Assembly (NCBI RefSeq): GCF_000389965.1
Contig: NC_021191.1
Coordinates: forward strand, 7,875,501 to 7,939,500
Source of the DNA: Actinoplanes sp. N902-109
Lineage (GTDB): Bacteria; Actinomycetota; Actinomycetes; Mycobacteriales; Micromonosporaceae
Length of the DNA stretch: 64,000 nt
Direction of reading: 5' to 3'
A program made the translations under genes and the position numbers. Numbering within the stretch: the stretch's first letter is position 1; each line of letters begins with the position of its first letter. Under the pieces are notes generated by a model. The model had not been told where the DNA came from. It worked only from the letters and a program-made list of their open reading frames with translations, and made no database searches. Below are positions 1 to 6,918 of this stretch, piece by piece.

Positions 1-820
1 CAACGGTGCCGGAGACGCCCAGCAGCGCGGCGGCCCGGGGCGGCGGCGGCCGGTCCGGGGCGGGCTGGCCGATCGTCGCGTACGCGGTTTCCAGCCCCTT
101 GAGCAGCACGTTGCCGCTGAAGCCGTCGGTCACCACGACGTCGGCCGGGATGCCGGTGACCACGTCGTGGCCCTCGACCCGGCCGACGTAACGCGCGCCG
201 GCGGGCAGCTCGAGATCGGCGAACAGCTCGGCGGCGGCCCGGCGCAGGCGGTCACCCTTGCCGCGCTCGGTGCCGATGGTGAGCAGGCCCACCCGCGGGG
301 CCGCGACGCCGCAGACGATGGAGGCGTAGGCCGCACCGAGGCGGGCGTGGTTGACCAGGGTCAGGCCGTCCGGGTCGACGGAGGAACCCACGTCGAGCAG
401 GACCAGCCGGCCGGTGGCGGTGGGCAGCAGCGCGGCCAGCGGCGGGCGGCGGATGCCGGGCCAGCGGCCCAGGGCGCGGGCTGCGGACAGCACGATGGCG
501 CCGGTGTCCCCGGCGGAGAGCACGGCGTCGGCGAGCCCTTGCGCGACGGCCTGGACGGTGATGCTCGTGCAGGCGGCGGGATCGGGCTCGGCGACCGCCA
601 GCGAGCCCACCCGGTGGTGCTCGGCCGGCGGCAGGGCGGACAGCAGCAGCTCGGCGGCCTCGGGTGGGCCGACGAGCAGCAGCTGAAGGGTCGGATCGGC
701 CTGACAGGCGCGCAGAGCGCCGTCAACCACGACGGCGGGAGCTTCGTCCCCGCCGAGGAGGTCGACGGCGATCCGCGCGATGCCCGGTTCCGCCACGGGG
801 GCCGGCTGGCCTGACCGCAT
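1..820 (-). CDS. plsX: Phosphate acyltransferase PlsX (3' end beyond window)
   Basis: PlsX makes acyl-phosphate from acyl-ACP, the first step of the PlsX/PlsY route to phosphatidic acid; it is a peripheral membrane enzyme. From the ATG the protein begins MRSGQPAPVAEPGIARIAVD and carries the family hallmark IAVDLLGGDEAP near residues 16-27. Later stretches (SAGDTGAIVLSAARALGRWPG, LLDVGSSVDPD, DVVVTDGFSGNVLLKGLE) also match PlsX. 273 codons are visible and the family is about 330-345 aa, so roughly 60 residues are missing past the edge. It follows rpmF on the same strand with a 73-nt gap, the standard rpmF-plsX arrangement. The first about 12 residues may be over-extended. Confidence 0.93.
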   Translation of the reverse strand, partial: MRSGQPAPVAEPGIARIAVDLLGGDEAPAVVVDGALRACQADPTLQLLLVGPPEAAELLLSALPPAEHHRVGSLAVAEPDPAACTSITVQAVAQGLADAVLSAGDTGAIVLSAARALGRWPGIRRPPLAALLPTATGRLVLLDVGSSVDPDGLTLVNHARLGAAYASIVCGVAAPRVGLLTIGTERGKGDRLRRAAAELFADLELPAGARYVGRVEGHDVVTGIPADVVVTDGFSGNVLLKGLETAYATIGQPAPDRPPPPRAAALLGVSGTV

Positions 821-893
821 CGGATCCGGTGCACCGGATCGCCGTTGCCCGGACTCGACCCGCCCGGTGATCGGGCGAGTCACTCCGCGAGGC

Positions 894-1067
894 TCAGACC
901 TCGAGGACCTGACGGCCGTTGTAGGTGCCGCAGACCCCGCACGCGGTGTGCGGCAGGTGCGGCGACTTGCACTGGGGGCACTCCACGGTCTGCACCGCGG
1001 TCGCCTTCCAGTTCGCCCGGCGGGACCGGGTGTTGCTGCGCGACATCTTGCGCTTGGGGACGGCCAC
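894..1067 (-). CDS. rpmF: 50S ribosomal protein L32
   Basis: A 57-aa protein beginning (from GTG) VAVPKRKMSRSNTRSRRANW and containing the two zinc-ligand pairs of L32, CPQC (residues 30-33) and CGVC (43-46). The N-terminal PKRKxSRSxTRxRRAxW block is the L32 signature. The GTG start follows an AGGAGT ribosome-binding site about 7 nt upstream. It sits between the YceD/DUF177 gene and plsX, a neighbourhood conserved across bacteria that couples a ribosomal protein to lipid synthesis. The presence of cysteines indicates the zinc-containing (C+) form of L32. Confidence 0.97.
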   Translation of the reverse strand: MAVPKRKMSRSNTRSRRANWKATAVQTVECPQCKSPHLPHTACGVCGTYNGRQVLEV

Positions 1068-1072
1068 GGTAC

Positions 1073-1639
1073 CTACTCCTCGTTGTTCGAAATGTTGCGC
1101 AAAGCGGCCCAGCGGGCATCGATCACCTCATGGCTGTGATCAGCCGGGAGGTCGTCGAGATGCACCCCGCACTCGGGGCACAACCCTGGGCAGTCCGGCC
1201 GGCAGAGCGGGTTGGTGGGCAACGTGAGCACCACCGCGTCCCGCACTGCCGGCTCCAGGTCGAGCAGGTCGCCCTGCATCCGGCCGACCTCGTCCTCGTC
1301 CGTCGTCTCCTCCGTGGTGCTGTCCTCGTAGGCGAACAGCTCCGCGATGGGAACGTCGAACGTCTGATCGATCTCGTTGAGGCAGCGACCGCACTCGCCC
1401 GAGAGCGAGCCGCGGACCCTGCCGCTGACGTACACACCCTCGGAGACCGACGTCAGGCTCAGATCGAGCTCGACGTCGGAGCCCTCGGGCACCGAGATCA
1501 ATTCCAGGCCGAGGTCCGCCGGTGCCGGGATGACCCGCTTCAGGGCACGCGTCGCACCAGGCTGCCGGGGAAGCTTCGTCGTGTCGACGACCAGCGGCTG
1601 CCTGGGATCGAGGTGGTTCTGCGAAATCTTGGGCATCAT
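1073..1639 (-). CDS. YceD/DUF177 family protein
   Basis: A 188-aa DUF177 (YceD) protein. Members are thought to act in 23S rRNA maturation or accumulation and nearly always sit just before rpmF, as here (5-nt gap). The sequence shows the family cysteine pattern: a central GECGRCL (about residues 84-90) and a C-terminal CRPDCPGLCPECG motif (about 149-161) followed by D..WAAL. A Glu/Asp/Thr-rich acidic stretch (EDSTTEETTDEDE) lies in the middle. Two adjacent ATG codons could start it; the second would give MPKISQNHLDPRQP. The function of the Cys cluster is inferred to be metal or structural. Confidence 0.9.
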   Translation of the reverse strand: MMPKISQNHLDPRQPLVVDTTKLPRQPGATRALKRVIPAPADLGLELISVPEGSDVELDLSLTSVSEGVYVSGRVRGSLSGECGRCLNEIDQTFDVPIAELFAYEDSTTEETTDEDEVGRMQGDLLDLEPAVRDAVVLTLPTNPLCRPDCPGLCPECGVHLDDLPADHSHEVIDARWAALRNISNNEE

Positions 1640-1706
1640 GAACTCTCAGCCATGGTAGGCCGACAGAAAAGGTTACCTGAGCAGCGGGGCGATCGTCGAA
1701 TCGGGC

Positions 1707-2204
1707 TCAGAACGGCAGCGGCCGCTCGTTTTCCTCGCCGGTGAACGTGCCGATCTCCCGCAAAGCGTGCATCTTGTCGCGGCCCCGCTCTATCGACGAG
1801 AGCGCCCGGGTGAGGAACTGCTCGAAGTTGGCCAGCGCGGTGTCGACGTAGTCGTCGACCTCCTCGCGCAGCCGCTGGGCCTCGGCCCGGGCCTCCGCGA
1901 TGATCCGGGCCCCCTCGTGCTCGGCCGAGACAGTGATCTCGTTCACCGACACCAGCCGGGCGTGCTCGGTCTCGCCCTCGCTGATGATCCGGTCGGCCTC
2001 CCGCTTGCCCGCGTCGATGATCTTGTCGCGCTCCTCCAGGAGCGCGACCGCCCGGCGCAGGTCGCCCGGGAGTTCCGAGCGCAGTTCATCCAGGAGGGCG
2101 ACCATCTCGGCGCGGTCGAACATGAAGTTGGTCCGGGACATCGGGACCGACCGTGCCTGCTCCACCATGGAGATGATCTCGTCGATGCGGTCGAGCGGAT
2201 CCAC
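1707..2204 (-). CDS. sepIVA: SepIVA-like DivIVA-family coiled-coil division protein
   Basis: A 165-aa coiled-coil protein resembling mycobacterial SepIVA (Rv2927c), an essential DivIVA-like septum/elongation factor that binds the cytoplasmic side of the divisome. Shared features are a short head with VPMSRTNFMFDRAEM (about residues 20-35), a long heptad region rich in ARAEAQRLREE-type repeats, and a tail with FEQFLTRALSSIERGRDKM. The chosen GTG (VDPLDRIDEI) has AGGAGTG 7 nt upstream; an upstream in-frame GTG at 2231 would add nine residues that include this ribosome-binding site. In mycobacteria the homologue also lies next to the DUF177 gene, which supports orthology. The internal tandem segments of mycobacterial SepIVA are missing, so this form is shorter. 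Confidence 0.8.
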   Translation of the reverse strand: MDPLDRIDEIISMVEQARSVPMSRTNFMFDRAEMVALLDELRSELPGDLRRAVALLEERDKIIDAGKREADRIISEGETEHARLVSVNEITVSAEHEGARIIAEARAEAQRLREEVDDYVDTALANFEQFLTRALSSIERGRDKMHALREIGTFTGEENERPLPF

Positions 2205-2295
2205 CGGCGCCTCACTCCTGTCAGCTCGCACTCACGCTGAGTGGTGCGATCACGTTACTGCCCAACCCCGCGACACAGCCGCGAAGGCCACGCCG

Positions 2296-2775
2296 TCAGT
2301 TTTGCCGCAATCTCGCCGCGAGCCGCTCACGGACGAATTCCGGCACGTACGGCGACGCGTCGCCGCCCCACTTCACGACATCCTTCACCAGGCTCGACGA
2401 GAGGAACGAATAAAGCGGGTTGGTCGGCATGAACAGGGTCTCCACGCCGGACAGCCCGATGTTCATCTGCGCCATCTGCAACTCGTAGTCGAAGTCACTG
2501 ACCGCCCGGAGCCCCTTGATCACCACTGCCGCGCCCTGCGCCTTGCAGAAGTCGACCAGCAGGCCATGGAAGGACTCGACCCGCACGTTGCCGTACGGCT
2601 TCGTCGCCTCCGCCAGCATCTCGATGCGTTCCTCGACCGTGAACAGCCCGGTCTTCGAATGGTTGATCAGGACTCCGACGATCACCTCGTCGAACAACCG
2701 GCTGGCTCGCCCGACGATGTCGAGATGACCATTGGTGACCGGGTCGAAGGAACCGGGACAGACCGCACGCCTCAT
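2296..2775 (-). CDS. coaD: Phosphopantetheine adenylyltransferase
   Basis: CoaD converts 4'-phosphopantetheine and ATP to dephospho-CoA, the penultimate step of CoA synthesis, in the cytoplasm. The 159-aa protein starts MRRAVCPGSFDPVTNGHLDI with the nucleotidyltransferase TNGH motif (residues 15-18). It also has GLRAVSDFDYELQMAQMN and the late SSSLVKDVVKWGGD motif. The ATG was chosen because it overlaps the rsmD stop codon in an ATGA arrangement. A further-upstream in-frame start would run into rsmD. Length matches the family (about 160 aa). Confidence 0.97.
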   Translation of the reverse strand: MRRAVCPGSFDPVTNGHLDIVGRASRLFDEVIVGVLINHSKTGLFTVEERIEMLAEATKPYGNVRVESFHGLLVDFCKAQGAAVVIKGLRAVSDFDYELQMAQMNIGLSGVETLFMPTNPLYSFLSSSLVKDVVKWGGDASPYVPEFVRERLAARLRQN

Positions 2776-3347
2776 GAGCGGCGACCGTACCAAAGAGTGG
2801 TCTCCCCGTAACGCCGGCTGCGTTCCGCGGTGAGACCGTCGACCCAGCTCAACGGCTCACCCCGGACCGACGTACGCGATGATCGCTCGAACGTCACCAC
2901 AGCGTCCCCGGCCAGCCATCCGTTGGTCACCAGCGCCACCTGGACCTGGTCGATCTCAGCGTCGCTCACCGCGTACGGCGGGTCGGCGAAGACCACGTCG
3001 TACGGACCCCCCTCGGGCGGCTGAGCGAGCAACTGCGCAACTTTTCCGGTGATCAGACGGGCCGCACCGCCAACGCGGAGCGTGACGATGTTGTCGCGGA
3101 TCGCCCGGGCGGCCCGCACGTCGGACTCCACAAGCAACGCATATGCCGCGCCCCTCGACAAAGCCTCCAGGCCGACGGCCCCTGAACCGGCGTAAAGGTC
3201 GGCGAAGCGGGCACCGTTCAGGTCCACCATGGTGTCGAGGGCGCTGAAGAGGGCCTCGCGCACGCGGTCCGATGTGGGCCGGGTCTTGTCGCCCGGCGGG
3301 GCAGCCAGTCGGCGTCCGCCGTGCTCCCCGGCGATGATCCTGGTCAT
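2772..3347 (-). CDS. rsmD: 16S rRNA (guanine966-N2)-methyltransferase
   Basis: RsmD methylates G966 of 16S rRNA during 30S assembly. The 191-aa protein begins MTRIIAGEHGGRRLAAPPG, the conserved RsmD N-terminus. It has the SAM-binding motif FADLYAGSGAVGLEALSRG (about residues 49-67) and the catalytic FADPPYA (about 122-128). The start has a GGAAGGG-type site 4-10 nt upstream; the open frame extends 46 codons further but that part has no family similarity. It is translationally coupled to coaD, the usual rsmD-coaD pair. Confidence 0.95.
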   Translation of the reverse strand: MTRIIAGEHGGRRLAAPPGDKTRPTSDRVREALFSALDTMVDLNGARFADLYAGSGAVGLEALSRGAAYALLVESDVRAARAIRDNIVTLRVGGAARLITGKVAQLLAQPPEGGPYDVVFADPPYAVSDAEIDQVQVALVTNGWLAGDAVVTFERSSRTSVRGEPLSWVDGLTAERSRRYGETTLWYGRRS

Positions 3348-3694
3348 CCAACCCTTCCGCGGTGATGGGCTAGCACGGTGTGACGCTACGCCACCACCCC
3401 CGACCGCCCACTCCGGAGTGAACTTTTTCCTCCCGGCCAGTACGTAGAGCGTCCTCTCAGGTGCGCAACGTCTAGCGAAGATCACAGATATGCATCAACC
3501 CGCTTGGCGTGCCCTGAGATGTTTTTCAGATTCGCAGGAGTCGCTATGGTCGCTGAGCCGCCGACGAAACGCTGTCGGCTCGACGATGCGGGGAGGCGTC
3601 GTCGCGGGCCCTCGCGGATACCCCTGTCACGACGCGACGGTCGCCGAAAAGCCTTCCTGTGCCGTACCCCTCGGTCCTCATCACAGGAGTAGGC
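3348..3694 (+). other. Non-coding 5' region between rsmD and the first LPxTG gene
   Basis: A 347-nt stretch without a convincing gene. It must hold divergent promoters for rsmD and the surface-protein gene. Downstream of about 3550 the plus strand can form several hairpins: GAGCC/GGCTC-type arms at about 3556-3583 and CGACGA/TCGTCG arms at about 3583-3606. A long structured 5' leader is therefore possible. I compared it by eye with the c-di-AMP (ydaO) leader that precedes many actinobacterial wall genes and could not fit the conserved blocks. Confidence 0.4.
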
Positions 3695-4750
3695 GTGAAC
3701 CTGCTTAAGTCCTCACTCAAGCGCACCACGGCGCTTGCGACCGGCGTGTTCGTCGGTTTGATCGGTGCCGTGGCCCTCACGAGTCCGGCCAGCGCCCACT
3801 CGCCCGTGATCAAGGGTGAAGCGCACTGCCTGACCGACGGCAAGTGGAAGGTCGACTGGACCGTCGCCAACGACTACAACCGCTGGGCCTTCGTCCGGGA
3901 GATCACGACCACGGTCGACGGCCGCCCCGGGCTCAAGCCGACGGGCGACATCAAGCTCATCGCCGCGGTTGCCCCGAACTACCGCAACCCGCTCGAGGGC
4001 ACAAGCGTGCTGCAGGCCAGCAAGACGACCATCAACCTCAAGGTGTCGCTGAAGTGGACCGACGACTTCATCGCGGACGCTGACTACACCGTCACCAAGC
4101 CGGAAACCTGCACGCCGGGCGGCGAACCGTCCACCCCGGCCTCGGAGGAGCCCAGCACCCCGGCCTCGGAGGAGCCGAGCACCCCCGCGTCGGAGGAGCC
4201 GAGCACCCCGGCCTCGGAGGAGCCGAGCACCCCCGCGTCGGAGGAGCCCAGCACCCCGGCTTCCGACGAGCCCAGCACCCCCGCGTCGGAGGAGCCCAGC
4301 ACCCCGCCGACCGACGAGCCGACCCCCGGGCCGACCCCGAGCTACGGCGAGGCCGAGCCGATCTTCGACGTCACCTGTGACTCGATGACCATCGGCCTGG
4401 ACAACCCCGAGGACGGTGTCGAGGTCCCGCTGGTTCTCGAGCCCAGCGCGGGCGACAAGGTCGTGCTCGACGTGAAGGCCGGCGAGAAGAAGAGCCACAC
4501 GTTCAAGGCCTCCGACGGCTTCAAGGTCAAGATCTACCTGCAGGGGTACGAGAGCGAGTCCGAGACCATCGCGTGGCAGGCTCCGGACGGCTGCAACACC
4601 GGCGGTGCCGGTGGCGGCGATGACGAGCCCTCCCTGCCGCTGACCGGTGCGGCCGCGGGCAGCATCGCGGCCGGCGCGGGCGTCCTGCTCGCCGCGGGTC
4701 TGACCCTGTTCTTCATCGCTCGCCGCCGCAAGGTCAAGTTCACCGCCTGA
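3695..4750 (+). CDS. LPxTG-anchored surface protein with EPSTPAS repeat stalk
   Basis: Secreted wall-anchored protein, 351 aa, function unknown. The GTG start has AGGAGT 4-9 nt before it. A signal peptide ends near TSPASA-HS (about residue 34). A first ectodomain (about 35-140) is followed by eight 8-residue EPSTPAS repeats (about 143-206), a Cys-framed module (CDSMTIGLDN ... DGC, about 228-301), the sorting signal LPLTG, a hydrophobic helix and the tail RRRKVKFTA. Sortase would cleave at LPLTG and attach the protein to peptidoglycan. The next gene encodes a paralogue with almost the same sorting tail. No sortase gene is in the window. Confidence 0.85.
   Translation: MNLLKSSLKRTTALATGVFVGLIGAVALTSPASAHSPVIKGEAHCLTDGKWKVDWTVANDYNRWAFVREITTTVDGRPGLKPTGDIKLIAAVAPNYRNPLEGTSVLQASKTTINLKVSLKWTDDFIADADYTVTKPETCTPGGEPSTPASEEPSTPASEEPSTPASEEPSTPASEEPSTPASEEPSTPASDEPSTPASEEPSTPPTDEPTPGPTPSYGEAEPIFDVTCDSMTIGLDNPEDGVEVPLVLEPSAGDKVVLDVKAGEKKSHTFKASDGFKVKIYLQGYESESETIAWQAPDGCNTGGAGGGDDEPSLPLTGAAAGSIAAGAGVLLAAGLTLFFIARRRKVKFTA
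4121..4312 (+). repeat. Eight 24-bp tandem repeats coding EPSTPAS
   Basis: Eight in-frame 24-bp units in the stalk of the surface protein, coding G/E/D-EPSTPAS and ending in EPSTPPT. Units differ mainly at synonymous third positions (GCC/GCG for Ala, CCC/CCG for Pro). Such Pro/Thr/Ser/Glu stalks usually span the wall and expose the N-terminal domain. Copy number is likely to vary between strains. Confidence 0.95.
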
Positions 4751-4783
4751 CCCGGCACCGAGCAACCCAGCACCACCTGACCC

Positions 4784-4811
4784 GGAGGGCGCGCCGATCG
4801 GCGCGCCCTCC
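4784..4811 (+). terminator. Perfect 28-nt palindrome between the two LPxTG genes
   Basis: Arms GGAGGGCGCGCC and GGCGCGCCCTCC flank a GATC loop; the whole element is a perfect palindrome starting 33 nt after the first stop. No T-run follows, so it may be a GC-type terminator or an mRNA-stabilising hairpin that lowers read-through into the second surface gene. Confidence 0.65.
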
Positions 4812-4853
4812 GCGCATATCTCCGCACCTGCACAGTCTGCGAAGGCGGCTCTG

Positions 4854-6443
4854 TTGAGAACCCTGGTCCACCGTGCCGCGGCGATCGCCGCGGGCGCCCT
4901 GCTCGGCCTGACCGGCCTCGTGGCGATCGCCGCGCCGGCCGGCGCCGCCGGTTCGATCGTCGACGTCACTGCTTCCTCGTCCTCCTGCGACACCGCCACC
5001 GGCGAGTACGTGATCAACTGGAAGATCACGAACAGCGCCGACGGGTACGCCACCGTCAGCCAGTTCTCGACCACGCCCGCCTCGGTGCCGGTGTCGACCG
5101 GTGACCCGGAGCGCAAGCTCGCCGACGGCCTGCAGCTCAACCCGCGCTCGCGCAACGGCACGGCGAGCTCCGAGCTGTTCGTCGCGCGGATCCCCGGCAC
5201 GACGCAGACCGCCTCCATCTCGTTCACCGCCACCGCGGGCGCCAACGACCCCAGCAACAAGGCGTCGGTGCAACTCGACGGCGACTGCAAGCCCGCCGAG
5301 AAGCCGTGTGTGCGGGCGGCCGACGCGACGTTCCACCACACCTTCGGCCTGGCCGAGGGTCGCGCTGGGGCAACCGTGACGCTGGACGACGACATCAAGC
5401 TGTGCGACGCCGAGCCGGTCACGCTGGTCACCTACTACGCGCCGAAGCCGCAGTTCTCGGTGCCGCAGTACCTGTTCGACAGCGCGACGGCGACCATCAC
5501 CAACGACAACCGGTCGGTGGAGCTGAACGCCGGCCTGCCCGCCTGCAACGCCCAGGTCGACCTGTTCTTCGGCGGCCAGGACGACATCATCCCGGAGATC
5601 ACCGAGGGTGGCGCCCGCTACGGCGACCGCAAGCTGGGCAGCAGCGCCGGGCTCGGCGGCCGGTCGGCGGGCCCGCAGGGCTGGTACAACGGCGGCAGCA
5701 AGGGCTGTCAGACACCGGCGGTCGAGCCCAAGCCGGGCTGTGACGGCACGGTGACGCTGACCCTGAGCAACACCGGCGAGCTGAGCAAGTACGCCGTGGA
5801 CTTCGCGGTCACGGCAAACGGCTTCAGCAAGACCGTGACCGTCGAACCGGGCGAGGGCGGGACCGTGACCGTCCCGGCCGGCGCGGGCCCGATCAAGGTC
5901 ACTGCGGACGGCATGGACGACTTCTCGTACGACTGGAGCGAGCCGGCCGACTGCGCCCAGCCGAGTGTCACCGTGACCAGCGACTGCACGACGGTGTCCG
6001 TCCAGATGACGAACCCGGAGGGCGGGCGCTCGCGCTCACTGGACGCCCGGTACGGCGACGCGACCAAGACCGTCACGGTGGCTCCGGGCGAAGGCGCCGA
6101 GGTGACGTTCGCGCGCAGCGAAGCCACCGAGGTGACATTCACGCTGAACGGCGCCGAGCCGGTCACTGTGCCGCTCGCCGACGTGGACTGCCCCGGTGAC
6201 GGCAACGGCGGTGGCAACAACGGTGGTGGCGACAATGGCGGTGGCAACAATGGCGGTGGCAGCACGCCGGGTGGCAGTGGCACCACACCAGGCGGCGGTG
6301 GTGAGGACAGCGAGGGCGGCGGCGGCCTGCCGGTGACCGGCGCGGCCGCGGGCAGCATCGCGGCGGGCGCGCTTGTCCTGCTCGCCGCGGGTGGCGTGCT
6401 GTTCTGGCTGGCGCGGCGCCGCAAGGTGAAGTTCACCCCGTAA
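4854..6443 (+). CDS. LPxTG-anchored surface protein, paralogue with Gly/Asn-rich linker
   Basis: A 529-aa secreted wall protein of unknown function. A TTG start (RTLVHRAAAIAAGALLGLTG) gives a typical signal peptide cleaved near APAGAA-GS (about residue 32). The N-terminal ectodomain keeps the paralogue's pattern (C..D.ATGEYVINWKITN compared with C.TDGKWKVDWTVAN). Two Cys-framed modules follow (from CDGTVTLTLSNTG at nt 5740 and CTTVSVQMTNPEG at nt 5986), where the upstream gene has one. A GNGGGNNGGG-type linker precedes LPVTG, a membrane helix and RRRKVKFTP. The sorting regions of the two genes are nearly identical (GAAAGSIAAGA), which indicates tandem duplication with divergence of the exposed part. 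Confidence 0.85.
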   Translation: MRTLVHRAAAIAAGALLGLTGLVAIAAPAGAAGSIVDVTASSSSCDTATGEYVINWKITNSADGYATVSQFSTTPASVPVSTGDPERKLADGLQLNPRSRNGTASSELFVARIPGTTQTASISFTATAGANDPSNKASVQLDGDCKPAEKPCVRAADATFHHTFGLAEGRAGATVTLDDDIKLCDAEPVTLVTYYAPKPQFSVPQYLFDSATATITNDNRSVELNAGLPACNAQVDLFFGGQDDIIPEITEGGARYGDRKLGSSAGLGGRSAGPQGWYNGGSKGCQTPAVEPKPGCDGTVTLTLSNTGELSKYAVDFAVTANGFSKTVTVEPGEGGTVTVPAGAGPIKVTADGMDDFSYDWSEPADCAQPSVTVTSDCTTVSVQMTNPEGGRSRSLDARYGDATKTVTVAPGEGAEVTFARSEATEVTFTLNGAEPVTVPLADVDCPGDGNGGGNNGGGDNGGGNNGGGSTPGGSGTTPGGGGEDSEGGGGLPVTGAAAGSIAAGALVLLAAGGVLFWLARRRKVKFTP

Positions 6444-6456
6444 CCGCGGGGAAGCG

Positions 6457-6490
6457 AAGAGGGGCGTGCCGGTCGGGCGCGCCCCTCTTT
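6457..6490 (+). terminator. Terminator of the LPxTG gene pair
   Basis: Arms AAGAGGGGCG and CGCCCCTCTT flank a 13-nt loop and the structure ends in a short T-run (CTCTTT). It begins 14 nt after the second surface-protein stop codon, as expected for a rho-independent terminator. Confidence 0.8.
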
Positions 6491-6575
6491 CGTGCCGGCG
6501 CTTTTCTCAGTTCGGCACGGCTTTTTCAAGCCGGCACGACCTTTTCTCAGGTCGGCACGGCCTTTTCTCAGGCCG
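6491..6575 (-). repeat. Tandem hairpin repeats spanning the DUF952 stop codon
   Basis: Four imperfect 19-21-bp units with core TGAGAAAAG on the minus strand. The first unit contains the DUF952 stop TGA and each later unit repeats the TGA. Three units fold into 5-bp stems whose arms change together: CGGCC/GGCCG (6558-6575), CGACC/GGTCG (6537-6554) and CGGCT/AGCCG (6518-6533, closing a shorter loop). The fourth unit (about 6491-6510) has lost pairing. Compensatory change suggests that the hairpin itself is selected, perhaps as a multi-hairpin transcript end. Confidence 0.75.
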
Positions 6576-6918
6576 GCAGGTCGGTCGGCTCGCGGAAACT
6601 GCCGTCCGGCTCGGGCAGCCATTCCCGCGTGGCCGTCACGGCGGCGACCGGGATGGGGGCGTACAGATGGGGGAACTGCATGCCGCCCGGATCCGGTGGA
6701 TCACCGTCCTCCCAGACGATCGGCTCGGGCAGTTTCTCCTCGTCGAGGATCAGCAGCAGGATGTCGGTGCGCCCCCGGACCAGGACATTGGCCGGGATCG
6801 CCACCTGCGCCGGGGTCGAGCAGTGGATGAAACCCTGGGTGTCCAGCGACGGTGCGCGATAGGTGCCCGTCTCGAGCGCCGCTTCCCAGTCGGCGCGCGG
6901 GCAGAAGTGCAGAATCAT
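6568..6918 (-). CDS. DUF952 family protein
   Basis: A 116-aa protein of the DUF952 family, fold related to ADP-ribosyltransferase/glutathione S-transferase-like small proteins; no reaction is established. It begins MILHFCPRADWEAALETGTYRAPSL and contains the family blocks GFIHCSTPAQV (residues 29-39) and FPHLYAPIPVAAV (about 82-94). The start ATG overlaps the recG stop (ATGA), so it is the last gene of a DAK-recG-DUF952 operon. Its stop codon lies inside a tandem hairpin repeat array. Confidence 0.88.
   Translation of the reverse strand: MILHFCPRADWEAALETGTYRAPSLDTQGFIHCSTPAQVAIPANVLVRGRTDILLLILDEEKLPEPIVWEDGDPPDPGGMQFPHLYAPIPVAAVTATREWLPEPDGSFREPTDLPA

Noticed and set aside
3540..3694. Possible c-di-AMP (ydaO-type) riboswitch before the LPxTG genes
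   Set aside because: The region is structured and in the right context, but the conserved core blocks of that class could not be placed by eye. A covariance-model search would decide.
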